Origin: a virus
Strand: one strand, 5' to 3'
DNA: 39,491 nucleotides
Virus record (IMG/VR): IMGVR_UViG_3300001680_000198
Location: 1-39,491 of that record
The translations under genes and the position numbers were made by a program. Below, in pieces: positions 8,081-16,673 of this stretch (position 1 is the stretch's first letter; each line of letters starts with the position of its first letter). The notes beneath the pieces were generated by a model. It was not told the DNA's origin and did no database searches. It saw only the letters and a program-made list of their open reading frames with translations.

Positions 8081-10108
8081 TTATTTCCAAATTCTCATAA
8101 TGTACGGTTTTGCTGTTTTAGGATTCTTCATTACTTTGCCATTAGGCTGTAAGAACATGAACCATCCAGTAGCATTAGGTACAGGTTGTACTACGTGTGT
8201 TTTTAAAATGTCTTCGTCAGGAGGAAGATAGCCTGTCTCTTTTCGATACTCAGTTCTGAAATGATTTTTAATATGATCTTCAAAGCTTGTTTGAGTAAAG
8301 CCATACGGCATAAAGATGTAATTAGTATTTTTACCTAACTTCTGCTTATACGTTCCTCCTGTAGCAATATCGAATGCTTGTTTAGCCATTTCCTTATTGA
8401 TCAGTGGATTACCTTTTTCATCACGTTTAATGATGTTCTCACCACGTTTAGCGAGTCCTAGATAAATGGAATAAGCTAAGTTTTGATAAGCTCGATGTTC
8501 ATTTGTACCAATCGCTGTAGCATTGCCAAATTCAGATTGAATCGCATTATGAAACTCTTTCTCTACGCCAAGTACAGAAGCTTGTCCTGCATTGAGGATC
8601 TGCTTTCCTTCTAAAGCAACTTCTGCTGCTCGGATATTGGTATTGTGTAAGGTAATATCTAATTGGTTAAGTTTAGCGATACCCATATAGTCATAAGCAT
8701 TCTTTTCACCACCAATTAGGCTGAAATACTCTTTTTGAGCATCTTTATTCTTTCCTGCCATTTTGGTTAGATCGGTTAGCATTGCCTTCTGTTGTTTAGG
8801 CGTTGCATCAAAATAACGATCTTTGAATGCTGTACGTTCTGACTTATTCCATTGGAGCAGTGAGCCTACGCCACCATTTGCTTTCTTTTGATCTGCTAGT
8901 AGATCTGTTGTTATCTGAGCCTTTTTAAAGTCAATTTGACCTGTTCCAATTTGTTCAGGAGTAACGGTATAAAGCTTATGACCTGTTTGAGCTTGTACTG
9001 AAGCTACAGGATCATCATTCGCTCGTTGTTTAGATGTAACTGCAATGCTTTTGAATACGTTTAACTTCTTCTGTAAGAGAGTCGCATCTTCTTGTGGTGT
9101 ATTTTCCAGTTCTGAAGTCAGTCTTGCAATACTACGTTCCTGTTCAATTGGTGAAGCATCTCTAAACTTTTGAGCGTCTTTATTTAAAGCAATCGCTTCT
9201 TTGACTTCTGACTCATACTTTGTTCCTTTTACTGCTTCTAGTGTTTGATTAACCAAACTTTCAGATAGTGGATAGCCTGTAAAAGCATCTGCTACAAAGT
9301 CTTTGGTTAGCTGTGCATGTTCCTTATCCAGCTCCTTAGCTTTAATTTCAATACCTCTATTAATACGGCTAATAGCTGATTCAATATTTGCCTTATATGC
9401 ATCTCTAGTCTCAATTTTCATGTGAGGAAAGACTGTATCTACATTCTTATGTAGTTCCTGTAGAGCTGTAATATCTTCTTGAGCTTCTAGGTTACTAAGT
9501 ACACCCTTACCATCTGATAGATCTCTACGTTCATTCCATTTCTGAAGTGACTCTGTACGCTGTTCAGGCGTTAATACAGGATTACGTTTAACTGTATCTT
9601 CATATAATGCAAAAGCCTGATCCCTATTTTCAAGTTTAAGCGTAGCTTCTCCTACTTGTTCAAAGTCTGCATTGATGAACCTACGTTCTGTTTCAAAAGC
9701 CAATGGTTTAATGCCTGCTTGAGAGTCGTTATACATCTTTTCTGAATAGAAGTTGAATCGTTCTTTCTGCTTCTCAGGAATACGACCTACATAGTTTTGA
9801 GCAAGTTCATCTGTACGTTGTCTTAAATAGCTTTTAGCTATAGCTTCATCAAACTCACCTGTAACTAATTTCTGTTTAGTCTCAGTAATATAGTCCTGGT
9901 ACTCAGCTCCATATTTAGAAGCTTCAATGTTGAACTGATACTGATCCTTTTCATCTTGGATCTTCTGTTCTTTGATAGCGTATTGTTGACCTACTTGAGC
10001 CAAGTTCCCAACTGCTTGAGCAACTTGTCCTGCTCCTGAATCTAATACACGACCAGGTTGAGCTTGTGGCATCACATTACCAAAGTTACCTAAAGGAATC
10101 TTTGCCAT
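8081..10108 (-). CDS. internal virion protein, gp15-like (675 aa)
   Basis: A long, almost wholly helical protein rich in Gln, Lys and Glu, with an N-terminal segment MAKIPLGNFGNVMPQAQPGR typical of podovirus internal core proteins. Placed between the gp14-like and lysozyme-bearing proteins, it matches T7 gp15, the middle ring of the ejectosome. I chose ATG 10108 rather than 10120 because AGGGTGGG lies 8 bases upstream of it; this start slightly overlaps the end of the preceding gene. No enzyme motif is seen. Confidence 0.75.
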   Translation of the reverse strand: MAKIPLGNFGNVMPQAQPGRVLDSGAGQVAQAVGNLAQVGQQYAIKEQKIQDEKDQYQFNIEASKYGAEYQDYITETKQKLVTGEFDEAIAKSYLRQRTDELAQNYVGRIPEKQKERFNFYSEKMYNDSQAGIKPLAFETERRFINADFEQVGEATLKLENRDQAFALYEDTVKRNPVLTPEQRTESLQKWNERRDLSDGKGVLSNLEAQEDITALQELHKNVDTVFPHMKIETRDAYKANIESAISRINRGIEIKAKELDKEHAQLTKDFVADAFTGYPLSESLVNQTLEAVKGTKYESEVKEAIALNKDAQKFRDASPIEQERSIARLTSELENTPQEDATLLQKKLNVFKSIAVTSKQRANDDPVASVQAQTGHKLYTVTPEQIGTGQIDFKKAQITTDLLADQKKANGGVGSLLQWNKSERTAFKDRYFDATPKQQKAMLTDLTKMAGKNKDAQKEYFSLIGGEKNAYDYMGIAKLNQLDITLHNTNIRAAEVALEGKQILNAGQASVLGVEKEFHNAIQSEFGNATAIGTNEHRAYQNLAYSIYLGLAKRGENIIKRDEKGNPLINKEMAKQAFDIATGGTYKQKLGKNTNYIFMPYGFTQTSFEDHIKNHFRTEYRKETGYLPPDEDILKTHVVQPVPNATGWFMFLQPNGKVMKNPKTAKPYIMRIWK

Positions 10109-10110
10109 AA

Positions 10111-10668
10111 TTAAGCCCACCCTGAAGCATTTTGTTTAAGTCTACTTGTATCCATTGTTAATGAATTAGATTGGATGTTTGATACAGGTTGAGTTGTAGT
10201 TGATGCTTTGCTCATTTGAGAAGCTTGTCCTGCACCTGATAAGATCGTTGATCCTGTATTTAAGATACCGCTTACTGTAGCGTTACGAGCTTGAGCCTTA
10301 TAAGTTGAAGCATCTGTTTTATATTGTGCTGATTGATTCTTAGCATTAAAGAATGATGTCCAGGCATCTTTAGATGAGTTCAAACTAATATCGTCTTCTA
10401 TTACATCTACGACTGTATTCTCTGCATTCAGATCTAGTCCGTTACTTGCCATCTGAGCTTGAGCTGCTGATGCTTGTTTCTTTCCTAGTTCACGAATACG
10501 AGAAGCTTCTACCCTTCCTGCACTTTCTGCATTTCTAGCATTTTGTTCTGCTTGTTTAGATTGTGCTTTAGCTTGGTTACGTGCGCTAACTGCTGCATAA
10601 GCTGTAGATGCTGCTGCTAAAGCTGTACTCACCCACATAGCGACTGCTGCTGCTCCTGCTGCTGCCAT
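10111..10668 (-). CDS. internal virion protein, gp14-like (185 aa)
   Basis: An alanine-rich N-terminus (MAAAGAAAVAMWVSTALAAA) is followed by a helical Gln/Ala/Arg region (KAQSKQAEQNARNAESAG) and SNGLDLNAENTVVDVIEDD. This pattern is typical of the small internal virion protein that inserts in the outer membrane (T7 gp14 type). It is the first of four consecutive ejection-protein genes and has a good GAGGT ribosome site just upstream. Confidence 0.8.
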   Translation of the reverse strand: MAAAGAAAVAMWVSTALAAASTAYAAVSARNQAKAQSKQAEQNARNAESAGRVEASRIRELGKKQASAAQAQMASNGLDLNAENTVVDVIEDDISLNSSKDAWTSFFNAKNQSAQYKTDASTYKAQARNATVSGILNTGSTILSGAGQASQMSKASTTTQPVSNIQSNSLTMDTSRLKQNASGWA

Positions 10669-10698
10669 ACTTACCTCATTATTATTTTTATTATGTTT

Positions 10699-11163
10699 TT
10701 ATAGCTTCATCTCAAGAAATGAGCCTGTATGTTCAAAGCCAAACTTCTTGTAGAAGCTTATTGTTCTTTCTGTGTTGATCTTAGTTGCTGTGCCACATTG
10801 GATGATTGTTGCTCCTGCTTCTTTAGCCCATTCAATAAAAGCTGTGACAAGCATATAAGCTACTTTACTACCTCTATTATTAGAGCTAACAAATAAACAG
10901 TAATCAAAAGCCATAAGGCTTGTAGCACTAAACCATTCTCTCGTTAGTCCACCTACAAAACCGCCTAAGATCTTTCCTGTTTCATCTCTACAGACGAGTA
11001 CGCATCCTTGTGATGGATACAGTATTAAAGTTTGAAGATGTGTTTTAACTGTTGCTAGGTCCATTGGACGCTGTGAGTATGTTGGAGATTCATTCCAAAA
11101 TTGAACTGCTATTTCTAACAGCTCAGGAATGTCTAAAATTTTTGCGTGTTCTACTGTGTACAT
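10699..11163 (-). CDS. GNAT-family N-acetyltransferase
   Basis: This is a 154-residue protein with the GNAT fold pattern: a starting strand and helix (MYTVEHAKILDIPELLEIAVQF), a central strand ILGGFVGGL, an acetyl-CoA-binding turn (LFVSSNNRGSKVAYMLV, about 90-106) and a C-terminal IQCGTATKINTERTISFYKKFGFEHTG motif. Its ATG overlaps the stop of the 217-aa gene (TAATG). Similar acetyltransferases occur between tail and internal-virion genes of podoviruses. The substrate is unknown; host or phage protein, or a small molecule. Confidence 0.85.
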   Translation of the reverse strand: MYTVEHAKILDIPELLEIAVQFWNESPTYSQRPMDLATVKTHLQTLILYPSQGCVLVCRDETGKILGGFVGGLTREWFSATSLMAFDYCLFVSSNNRGSKVAYMLVTAFIEWAKEAGATIIQCGTATKINTERTISFYKKFGFEHTGSFLEMKL

Positions 11164-11816
11164 TATTCCTCTTCAATAAGATCTTGATAAAAATCAAGGT
11201 ATAGTCCTGTTCTTTTATAAATAGTTTCAGATTTGATGCTACCTGAGAATGTAAGTGGCTGCTCTTTAGTTTCTTGATCAAGAAACCCTAGTGTTTGTAG
11301 TACTTGATTTTTAGAAGCACCGATAGAAGTAAACGCCATCGTGCTTAGATCATCACCTGTTCGAGGAAGCCCTTGTTCTGTATGATTTTCCACATTGTAT
11401 AAATCTCGCTCTATTTGAGTCAGGATATGCTGATTAAGCTGTTCTATTACGTGAAAGTATTGATTTAACTTTTCTTCTGAAATTTGTTTTTTTACATATC
11501 TTTCAAAGGCTTTTGCCATAAAAATTGCCTGCTTTTCGAGGAATGTCTTCTCTAATATTTTAAAAACCTCTATGCCCAATCTTTGATTATCTGGGTTATC
11601 TTCTAAAAAGCGGTTTACTTCTTCTTGGTCTAAATCTAGTGTTTCAAGAAAGGTTTTAACTTGCAGATAATAAAGAGCGTCATTTGTTAGCTTGGCATAT
11701 TCTTTTATTTCTGCGGCACTATTTTTTATAGCACTCCCCATATTGAAGGTCAGTGAGTCTGCTACAGCTATACCTGCATTTTTTGCAAATATTTTTATGA
11801 TATCCATGTTAGACAT
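11163..11816 (-). CDS. unknown 217-aa protein in the virion operon
   Basis: I do not recognise this family. It is a mostly helical, acidic cytoplasmic protein. The first 30 residues carry a mildly hydrophobic helix (IFAKNAGIAVADSLTFNMG), and the middle is coiled-coil-like with many Gln, Glu and Lys. It is translationally coupled to the GNAT gene and separates tail tubular B from the ejection proteins, so the pair looks like a cargo insertion in an otherwise standard structural order. There is no clear Shine-Dalgarno; Met4 (11807) is an alternative start. A defence, anti-defence or host-takeover role is possible but unsupported. Confidence 0.6.
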   Translation of the reverse strand: MSNMDIIKIFAKNAGIAVADSLTFNMGSAIKNSAAEIKEYAKLTNDALYYLQVKTFLETLDLDQEEVNRFLEDNPDNQRLGIEVFKILEKTFLEKQAIFMAKAFERYVKKQISEEKLNQYFHVIEQLNQHILTQIERDLYNVENHTEQGLPRTGDDLSTMAFTSIGASKNQVLQTLGFLDQETKEQPLTFSGSIKSETIYKRTGLYLDFYQDLIEEE

Positions 11817-11849
11817 TGAGGTAATACTCTTATTTTTAATAAGTTTATA

Positions 11850-13973
11850 TTACCTTTCATTAATGTTCTGTTCCATCACTACAGCTGTTATATGAAGCGG
11901 TAATGGTTCAGATTGTTCAATGATTAGTTTAAAGCTGTCAAAGTCAGCCCATCCGTTCATCTCGATTCTCTTATTGCCTGTAAAGGGTTTAGGAGCTTCA
12001 AATAAGTTCTCTGTAAACTGCTTCAGCTCGACCATCTCCCCATTCACTGTAGGATTGAGAGATTCATATAGATACAGGTTGATATGGTTGATCTTGATAA
12101 TGCTTGGACTTGATGTTGCAGGACTACCTTGTAGCTCAGGAGCAAATAAACTTACTCTCGATGTGAACTTGCGACCTATATAGACCTGATGGACTGATGG
12201 ATCACAATCAATGGTTAATGTATTGCCTTGTCTGTTTAAGATTGGAAGTGAGTAGGTTGAATTGCCGTCTTTGTAATAAGCAGCTACATCATTTCCTAAT
12301 ACGCCAATCTGTGTATGTTCGATGATACAAGGATTGTTATGCTGTACGTTGACTTTGATTACTGAGTCTAATAACAGCTCTTCCTTCATCTGTTCAATCT
12401 GTACTGTTCCATTTCGATTGACTAGAAAATAAAGTCTGTCAGATCCAGTCGTAGAAGGTAATGACGTTACGCTTAATACTGTTCCACCTATATCATGTGT
12501 TGACCATGCTATAACTGACTGCTCTCTATTCAGTGTTAGGCTTGCTAATTTTCCGTTGCCTAATGCAAACCAAATAATAGAATCAGGTTCAGCACAATAT
12601 ACCATCTCTTTAAAACCACCATTCTTCTTAGCAATGTGACTTGCTAATACTGTCAGTTCTGAAGATGTTAGTGAGTCAATGGAATAGTCATAGAGCAATG
12701 TACGGACTCGTTCTGCTCCACGTTGTACGAAGATAAGTTCTGATCCTACTTTCAATGGCTTGATGTTTTCTGTTGACCCAAAACTTGTATGTTCTAGGAT
12801 TGAAGTATTAGTAGGTGTCATTGCATTCTGTGAACTGATGACTAATTCAGATCCCCCTGTCATTACACATATACCTCTTGATTGAGCTAGATGTAGTACG
12901 TTGGTTAATTGGTCTGAACTTGCTGATACTGTAAAACTGTCTCCATCTGCTACTGTTGGAAGGAAGTTTGTTACATCCCCTACCCTACTCAGCCATACAT
13001 AGTTTGGATAGGTTTTAGTTCCTGCTATCACAAGACGCTGCTGATACATTGTCACGGCTCTTGGATACCCTAGATTGACTTCAAAGATGTCTTGTTTAAG
13101 AGTCCAGCTATTGCCTATAGCTTCAATATCAGTATTTAGTTTTAAAAGAATCTCACCGAGTACTGTACTTGGACTGACATACTTATCTATTCGTATAATA
13201 CCTTCATTGATAAATACAAATTTATTAACATCTGCTGCTGTAAAAGCTTGTGCTTCTGTTACAGAAGTTGTACCCCAATACTCATCTGGTATTGTTCCAC
13301 CTTGAGAGGGTTGTCCTAATGTGGGTGTATTTCCTTGAGTGATCTTTTTAGCTCTAAAGTAATACCTTGTACCGCTAATTGTATGATGACAAATATCACC
13401 CACCTGATAACGCTTAGTACTGTCATATACAGCATAAGCTGAAGCAGTTAATGTTACTGTCTTTCCTGCATTCTTTTCGTTTGGTTTAAGCGGTAATGTT
13501 GGAGTAGTCACTTCTTCCAGTGGCGGTACATAAAAATCAAATTCATCATAAGCCCAATTGGTTAAGTCTTCTGAAGCTCTTACCCAGGCTAATGGATGCT
13601 CGCTGTGTGCTATAAAGAATTGATACCTATTTTGTGTATAGTTAATTTCTTTTATATCTTGAACTGTATATGGAGTTACTAGGCTTTTAATTAATGTTCC
13701 GTTGCTATCCAATACATCTATTGATAGAGCTTTAAAAACAAGTAGGTAGGCTACTGAATGACTGATAATGAATGGAAGGATTCTAACTGCTCCTTCTGTT
13801 ACTGCTGTAACTGCCGTACCACCTCTACGCTTTAAGCCCCCTTCTACAATTGGAAGAAAGTTCAGCATCTCTTTTGTGCCGTTCCTATATTGCTGTAGAT
13901 CGGTACGCATCCATATATGTGGACTTAGTTCGCCTGAAGTGAAGTTGTTTTTAATTAGGTTGATCTTAGCCAT
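11850..13973 (-). CDS. tail tubular protein B (gp12-like, tail nozzle)
   Basis: A 707-residue protein with the signature opening of T7 gp12-like nozzle proteins: INLIKNNFTSGELSPHIWMRTDLQQYRNG, then FLPIVEGGLKRRGGTA. Long beta-rich repeats follow, including the conserved VTMYQQRLVIAGTKTYPNYVWLSRVGDVTNF (about 310-340) and TGGSELVISSQ. It forms the distal tube through which DNA leaves. Its start is one base past the stop of tail tubular A, as usual for this pair. Confidence 0.92.
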   Translation of the reverse strand: MAKINLIKNNFTSGELSPHIWMRTDLQQYRNGTKEMLNFLPIVEGGLKRRGGTAVTAVTEGAVRILPFIISHSVAYLLVFKALSIDVLDSNGTLIKSLVTPYTVQDIKEINYTQNRYQFFIAHSEHPLAWVRASEDLTNWAYDEFDFYVPPLEEVTTPTLPLKPNEKNAGKTVTLTASAYAVYDSTKRYQVGDICHHTISGTRYYFRAKKITQGNTPTLGQPSQGGTIPDEYWGTTSVTEAQAFTAADVNKFVFINEGIIRIDKYVSPSTVLGEILLKLNTDIEAIGNSWTLKQDIFEVNLGYPRAVTMYQQRLVIAGTKTYPNYVWLSRVGDVTNFLPTVADGDSFTVSASSDQLTNVLHLAQSRGICVMTGGSELVISSQNAMTPTNTSILEHTSFGSTENIKPLKVGSELIFVQRGAERVRTLLYDYSIDSLTSSELTVLASHIAKKNGGFKEMVYCAEPDSIIWFALGNGKLASLTLNREQSVIAWSTHDIGGTVLSVTSLPSTTGSDRLYFLVNRNGTVQIEQMKEELLLDSVIKVNVQHNNPCIIEHTQIGVLGNDVAAYYKDGNSTYSLPILNRQGNTLTIDCDPSVHQVYIGRKFTSRVSLFAPELQGSPATSSPSIIKINHINLYLYESLNPTVNGEMVELKQFTENLFEAPKPFTGNKRIEMNGWADFDSFKLIIEQSEPLPLHITAVVMEQNINER

Positions 13974-13974
13974 A

Positions 13975-14532
13975 TTAGCGACCTCTGATCAGTGAATAGT
14001 CTGAATCTTTAAAGAATTGTTGTGATGGTACTTCTTGTGCCTGTACTGCTTTTGCCTGCTTGATAAGCTCCTGACATTGCATGTAATAGCTGTCTGCTGT
14101 GCCTTGTGAGCCTGTTACAGCTTTAGTGATCTTTGATGCTAGATAAAGGATTAAGCATTCAATAAATAGGCTGTCGTATGTTTCTTCATTCTTGTTATCG
14201 AATACATAGACCAGGTTAAGTTCTGATTGATCTGAAAGAAGTCTATCTGTTTCTACAACATAGTCTTCTGTATTTGCATTGATGATTCTGATTAGATCAT
14301 CGGGTAATTGGAATTGATATGAATAGCCAAACTCAGGTTGAGTTGAGATTGGATTTAACTTAATGCGCTTGGTTGAGCATTGAAAAGGATGAAGTCTAAG
14401 TAGTGCTTTTCGACTTGAATCATAGACTGTTCTCATACGTCTAGCTGTACTTGTGTTCTCTTCAAAACTTGTAATTGAATCTGCTCCAATTAAAGATAAA
14501 GCTTGATTTGCTATGTCTGTCTTTGTCGTCAT
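13975..14532 (-). CDS. tail tubular protein A (gp11-like adaptor)
   Basis: This 185-residue protein matches T7 gp11-type adaptors that join portal to nozzle. It opens TKTDIANQALSLIGADSITSFEENTSTARRMRTVYDSSRKALLRLHPF, a highly characteristic pattern, and ends in a helical region (about 125-165). It follows a hairpin behind the capsid gene and is immediately followed by tail tubular B. Confidence 0.92.
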   Translation of the reverse strand: MTTKTDIANQALSLIGADSITSFEENTSTARRMRTVYDSSRKALLRLHPFQCSTKRIKLNPISTQPEFGYSYQFQLPDDLIRIINANTEDYVVETDRLLSDQSELNLVYVFDNKNEETYDSLFIECLILYLASKITKAVTGSQGTADSYYMQCQELIKQAKAVQAQEVPSQQFFKDSDYSLIRGR

Positions 14533-14567
14533 GTAGCTTCCTTAGTTATTGTTATTATTAGGTATTG

Positions 14568-14601
14568 AAAGCCCCCTACCCTGTTACAGATAAGGAGCTT
14601 T
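14568..14601 (-). terminator. hairpin after capsid gene (partial terminator-like)
   Basis: In minus-strand RNA AAAGCUCCUUA pairs along all 11 positions with UAGGGGGCUUU when G-U pairs are allowed. In plus-strand RNA the same arms have two C-A mismatches, so the hairpin appears selected in the late transcript. It sits between capsid and tail genes, where T7 has its partial terminator. No U-tract follows on the minus strand, so leaky termination or mRNA stabilisation is possible. Confidence 0.6.
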
Positions 14602-14615
14602 GATTTTTTGTTAGA

Positions 14616-14634
14616 TCTATAGATAGAGCTATTA
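14616..14634. repeat. AGAGCTATT-type intergenic motif (after capsid)
   Basis: TCTATAGATAGAGCTATT immediately follows the capsid stop on the minus strand and precedes the post-capsid hairpin. It is a member of the dispersed family described in findings. Confidence 0.5.
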
Positions 14635-15507
14635 AATCTTAAACTTAAACGCTACTACTTTGAGTTCATTTGTCCTAACAGCCCCTACGGACTCGATATG
14701 CCCGATGCTGTGGAAACGGTTAGCTGTTTCAACTTCTACAATCTTTAATGGAGAGATAGAGTTAATACCTACTTCTACTGCTGATTTCGTGTAAGCCACA
14801 CCTGTTGCAGATAAACCATCTGCTGCTGTAATGCCTTCATAGTGAACCCAGTTAAAGCCTAAGAAGTTACTGATCTCACCACGTTGGAGCATTTGTCCTG
14901 CAAGGTAATCTGCTGAAGTGAGAGTCGTATCTGCTAGTAAAGCATTTAGTAAGTCAGCGTTATACGTTACATAGATTTCTTCATCGTCAGCCAAGTTTTT
15001 AGTGAACTTAGTACGGATGTCGATAAGCAATTTTTTAGTGATCGGAGCTGTAGTTGTACCTAAGATTTGAGTAGCAGGAAGAGCTACGTTTGTATAAGTA
15101 TCTGCACCAACTTCTTTACGTGGAGCGTTACCAAGAAGAGCGTTATATACAACTGAATCAACCTTGCGATTCCATTTTGAATGTAAGCGAGTTAATAGTT
15201 GATCTTGTGGATTAGCTTTTAATTTAGGTAGATCCTGAATAGCCAGGCGACTGAAATTAGAGAAGTCATTCATTGTTGCTAAACGAGAAGCGAATGATGC
15301 ATCTACATAAGATGTGTTACCGAAACGATCAGGAGTTGCCAGTACATCACCTAAAGTACTCATTTCATTCACAGTAAATGAGCTACCTGTTACTGAGCCA
15401 ATATTGGTTACTGTTGATAATAGTTTAGATTCTTTTTGTTCTAATAGTGCTACATAAGTATCTGCGTACTGACGTACAAATACTGAATCAATGCTTGAAT
15501 ATGCCAT
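14632..15507 (-). CDS. major capsid protein
   Basis: A 291-residue protein directly downstream of the scaffold gene. It has the look of an HK97-fold podovirus coat: an N-terminal helix (SIDSVFVRQYADTYVALLEQKESKL), a long beta-rich loop, SRLAIQDLPKLKANPQDQLLTRLHSKWNRKVDSVVYNAL (about 85-125), and a C-terminal strand set (AVRTNELKVVAFKFKI). It is shorter than T7 gp10 and closer in size to BPP-1-type coats. A structured 212-base leader and an AAAAGGA ribosome site precede it, consistent with high expression. Confidence 0.88.
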   Translation of the reverse strand: MAYSSIDSVFVRQYADTYVALLEQKESKLLSTVTNIGSVTGSSFTVNEMSTLGDVLATPDRFGNTSYVDASFASRLATMNDFSNFSRLAIQDLPKLKANPQDQLLTRLHSKWNRKVDSVVYNALLGNAPRKEVGADTYTNVALPATQILGTTTAPITKKLLIDIRTKFTKNLADDEEIYVTYNADLLNALLADTTLTSADYLAGQMLQRGEISNFLGFNWVHYEGITAADGLSATGVAYTKSAVEVGINSISPLKIVEVETANRFHSIGHIESVGAVRTNELKVVAFKFKI

Positions 15508-15719
15508 TGTTTAAGTGTCCTTTTAATTAAGATTTTTTATTGTTTTTTTAGTTTTGTTAGAGCTATTATTAGCTCTATTTTTTATTGTGGTTGTAGAGCT
15601 TGTTGTTTGTCTCAGTTATCCATATCGGGCTGATAAGAAGTGATACAGGTCACATGCTCTACACAAGGACTCTGTATGGCTTAAAGCTTTATCTGAACGC
15701 CACTTCAGGAGCTATTGGT
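15508..15719 (-). other. structured non-coding leader between scaffold and capsid
   Basis: This 212-base gap has no plausible gene. It contains nested complementary segments: TGTAGAGC (15592-15599) with GCTCTACA (15656-15663), enclosing a GTGA/TCAC hairpin at 15640-15653, plus the TAGAGCTA inverted repeat at 15558-15577. It would form the 5' leader of capsid mRNA or a processing site. No convincing sigma-70 promoter was found in it. Confidence 0.45.
15558..15577. repeat. TAGAGCTA/TAGCTCTA inverted repeat upstream of capsid
   Basis: Perfect 8-bp arms, TAGAGCTA (15558-15565) and TAGCTCTA (15570-15577), with a TTAT loop. It is one of the clearest members of the dispersed motif family and lies about 50 bases upstream of the capsid start. 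Confidence 0.65.
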
Positions 15720-16454
15720 TTACTTTCTTAGGCTGTCGTAATACGAATCAATCTGAGCCTTCACTGACTTATGATCAGGATGTTTAGGATTAAAGAACGC
15801 TTCACTACGCATTAAAGATTGGATGTCTACGTTGACAGGTGTACCGTTTGATACTGGCTTGTCTTCTGTCATCTGTGATCCAAAGTAAGCACCCATTTTG
15901 ATAAAGGCTACGTTATTGCCGATCATTGGATCATTGATCTGTTCGTCTGTAATGCCACATGCTCTAGCAGCTTTAACTGCATTAAATATGTTCTTCTCAT
16001 AATCCTGACCCCAATCAGATTGAAGTGTCTGTACTGTTGTATCCGTATCTATCTGTGAGCTATTGGATACCAGGTTGACGGCACGTTTATCGTATTCAGA
16101 AATGAGGAAGTCGAGTTGTTTATTCGTGATCCCATGCTTATGAGCTTCAGTTAAAAACTCTTTATTTGATTCATCTGCTTTAAATTCTTCAAAGTCAAAG
16201 TCTTCACGTTCTAGTTTGTACTCATCTACAGATTTAGGAGCGACTTCTCCTGTACCTACTTTCTTTTCCAGGTAGCTGTATGATTCATTCATCTTGGCTA
16301 CAGTGGCTTTATAGTCTACTGATCCATCTTCTGCTGTTACTTTAAACTTCTCAGGAATAGCTGTTTCAATAGAGCTATCATTAACTGTACTTAATACTGT
16401 AGATGCTGTTGTATCTTGTTCAATTGTTTGCTGTTGTTCTAAGTTATCTGTCAT
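15720..16454 (-). CDS. capsid assembly scaffold (gp9-like)
   Basis: A 244-residue, very acidic, low-complexity protein. It opens TDNLEQQQTIEQDTTAST, contains EKFKVTAEDGSVDYKATVAKMNESYSYLEKKVG and SVDEYKLEREDFDFEEFKADE, and has a helical C-terminus. This profile and its place between portal and capsid genes fit the scaffolding protein that guides prohead assembly and is then released. Confidence 0.87.
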   Translation of the reverse strand: MTDNLEQQQTIEQDTTASTVLSTVNDSSIETAIPEKFKVTAEDGSVDYKATVAKMNESYSYLEKKVGTGEVAPKSVDEYKLEREDFDFEEFKADESNKEFLTEAHKHGITNKQLDFLISEYDKRAVNLVSNSSQIDTDTTVQTLQSDWGQDYEKNIFNAVKAARACGITDEQINDPMIGNNVAFIKMGAYFGSQMTEDKPVSNGTPVNVDIQSLMRSEAFFNPKHPDHKSVKAQIDSYYDSLRK

Positions 16455-16478
16455 TCTTTTTCTCTTTTTTAATTCTCA

Positions 16479-16673
16479 TTACTTAGGTTGTTCTGCTTCT
16501 TTAATACGTGCCAAGATGAAGTTGATTACATCCTGTTGACCTAAATTAAATGCTGTTTGTGTTGCTGAGTCTTTATCAAATGCTAGTTTGGTATGGAAGA
16601 TTGAAATGAGTTCATCTAATACGTCTATGCCTTCGTTACTGGTAAAAACTCTTTGATATTTATTACTGTTCAA
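16479..16673 (-). CDS. Bbp19-like small phage protein
   Basis: A 64-residue protein that starts 11 bases inside the end of the portal gene. The pattern YQRVFTSNEGIDVLDELISIFHT, then ATQTAFNLGQQDVINFILARI resembles the Bbp19 family first named in Bordetella phage BPP-1, found between portal and scaffold in podoviruses. Its function is not established; BPP-1 homologues are treated as virion-associated or assembly proteins. Confidence 0.75.
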   Translation of the reverse strand: MNSNKYQRVFTSNEGIDVLDELISIFHTKLAFDKDSATQTAFNLGQQDVINFILARIKEAEQPK

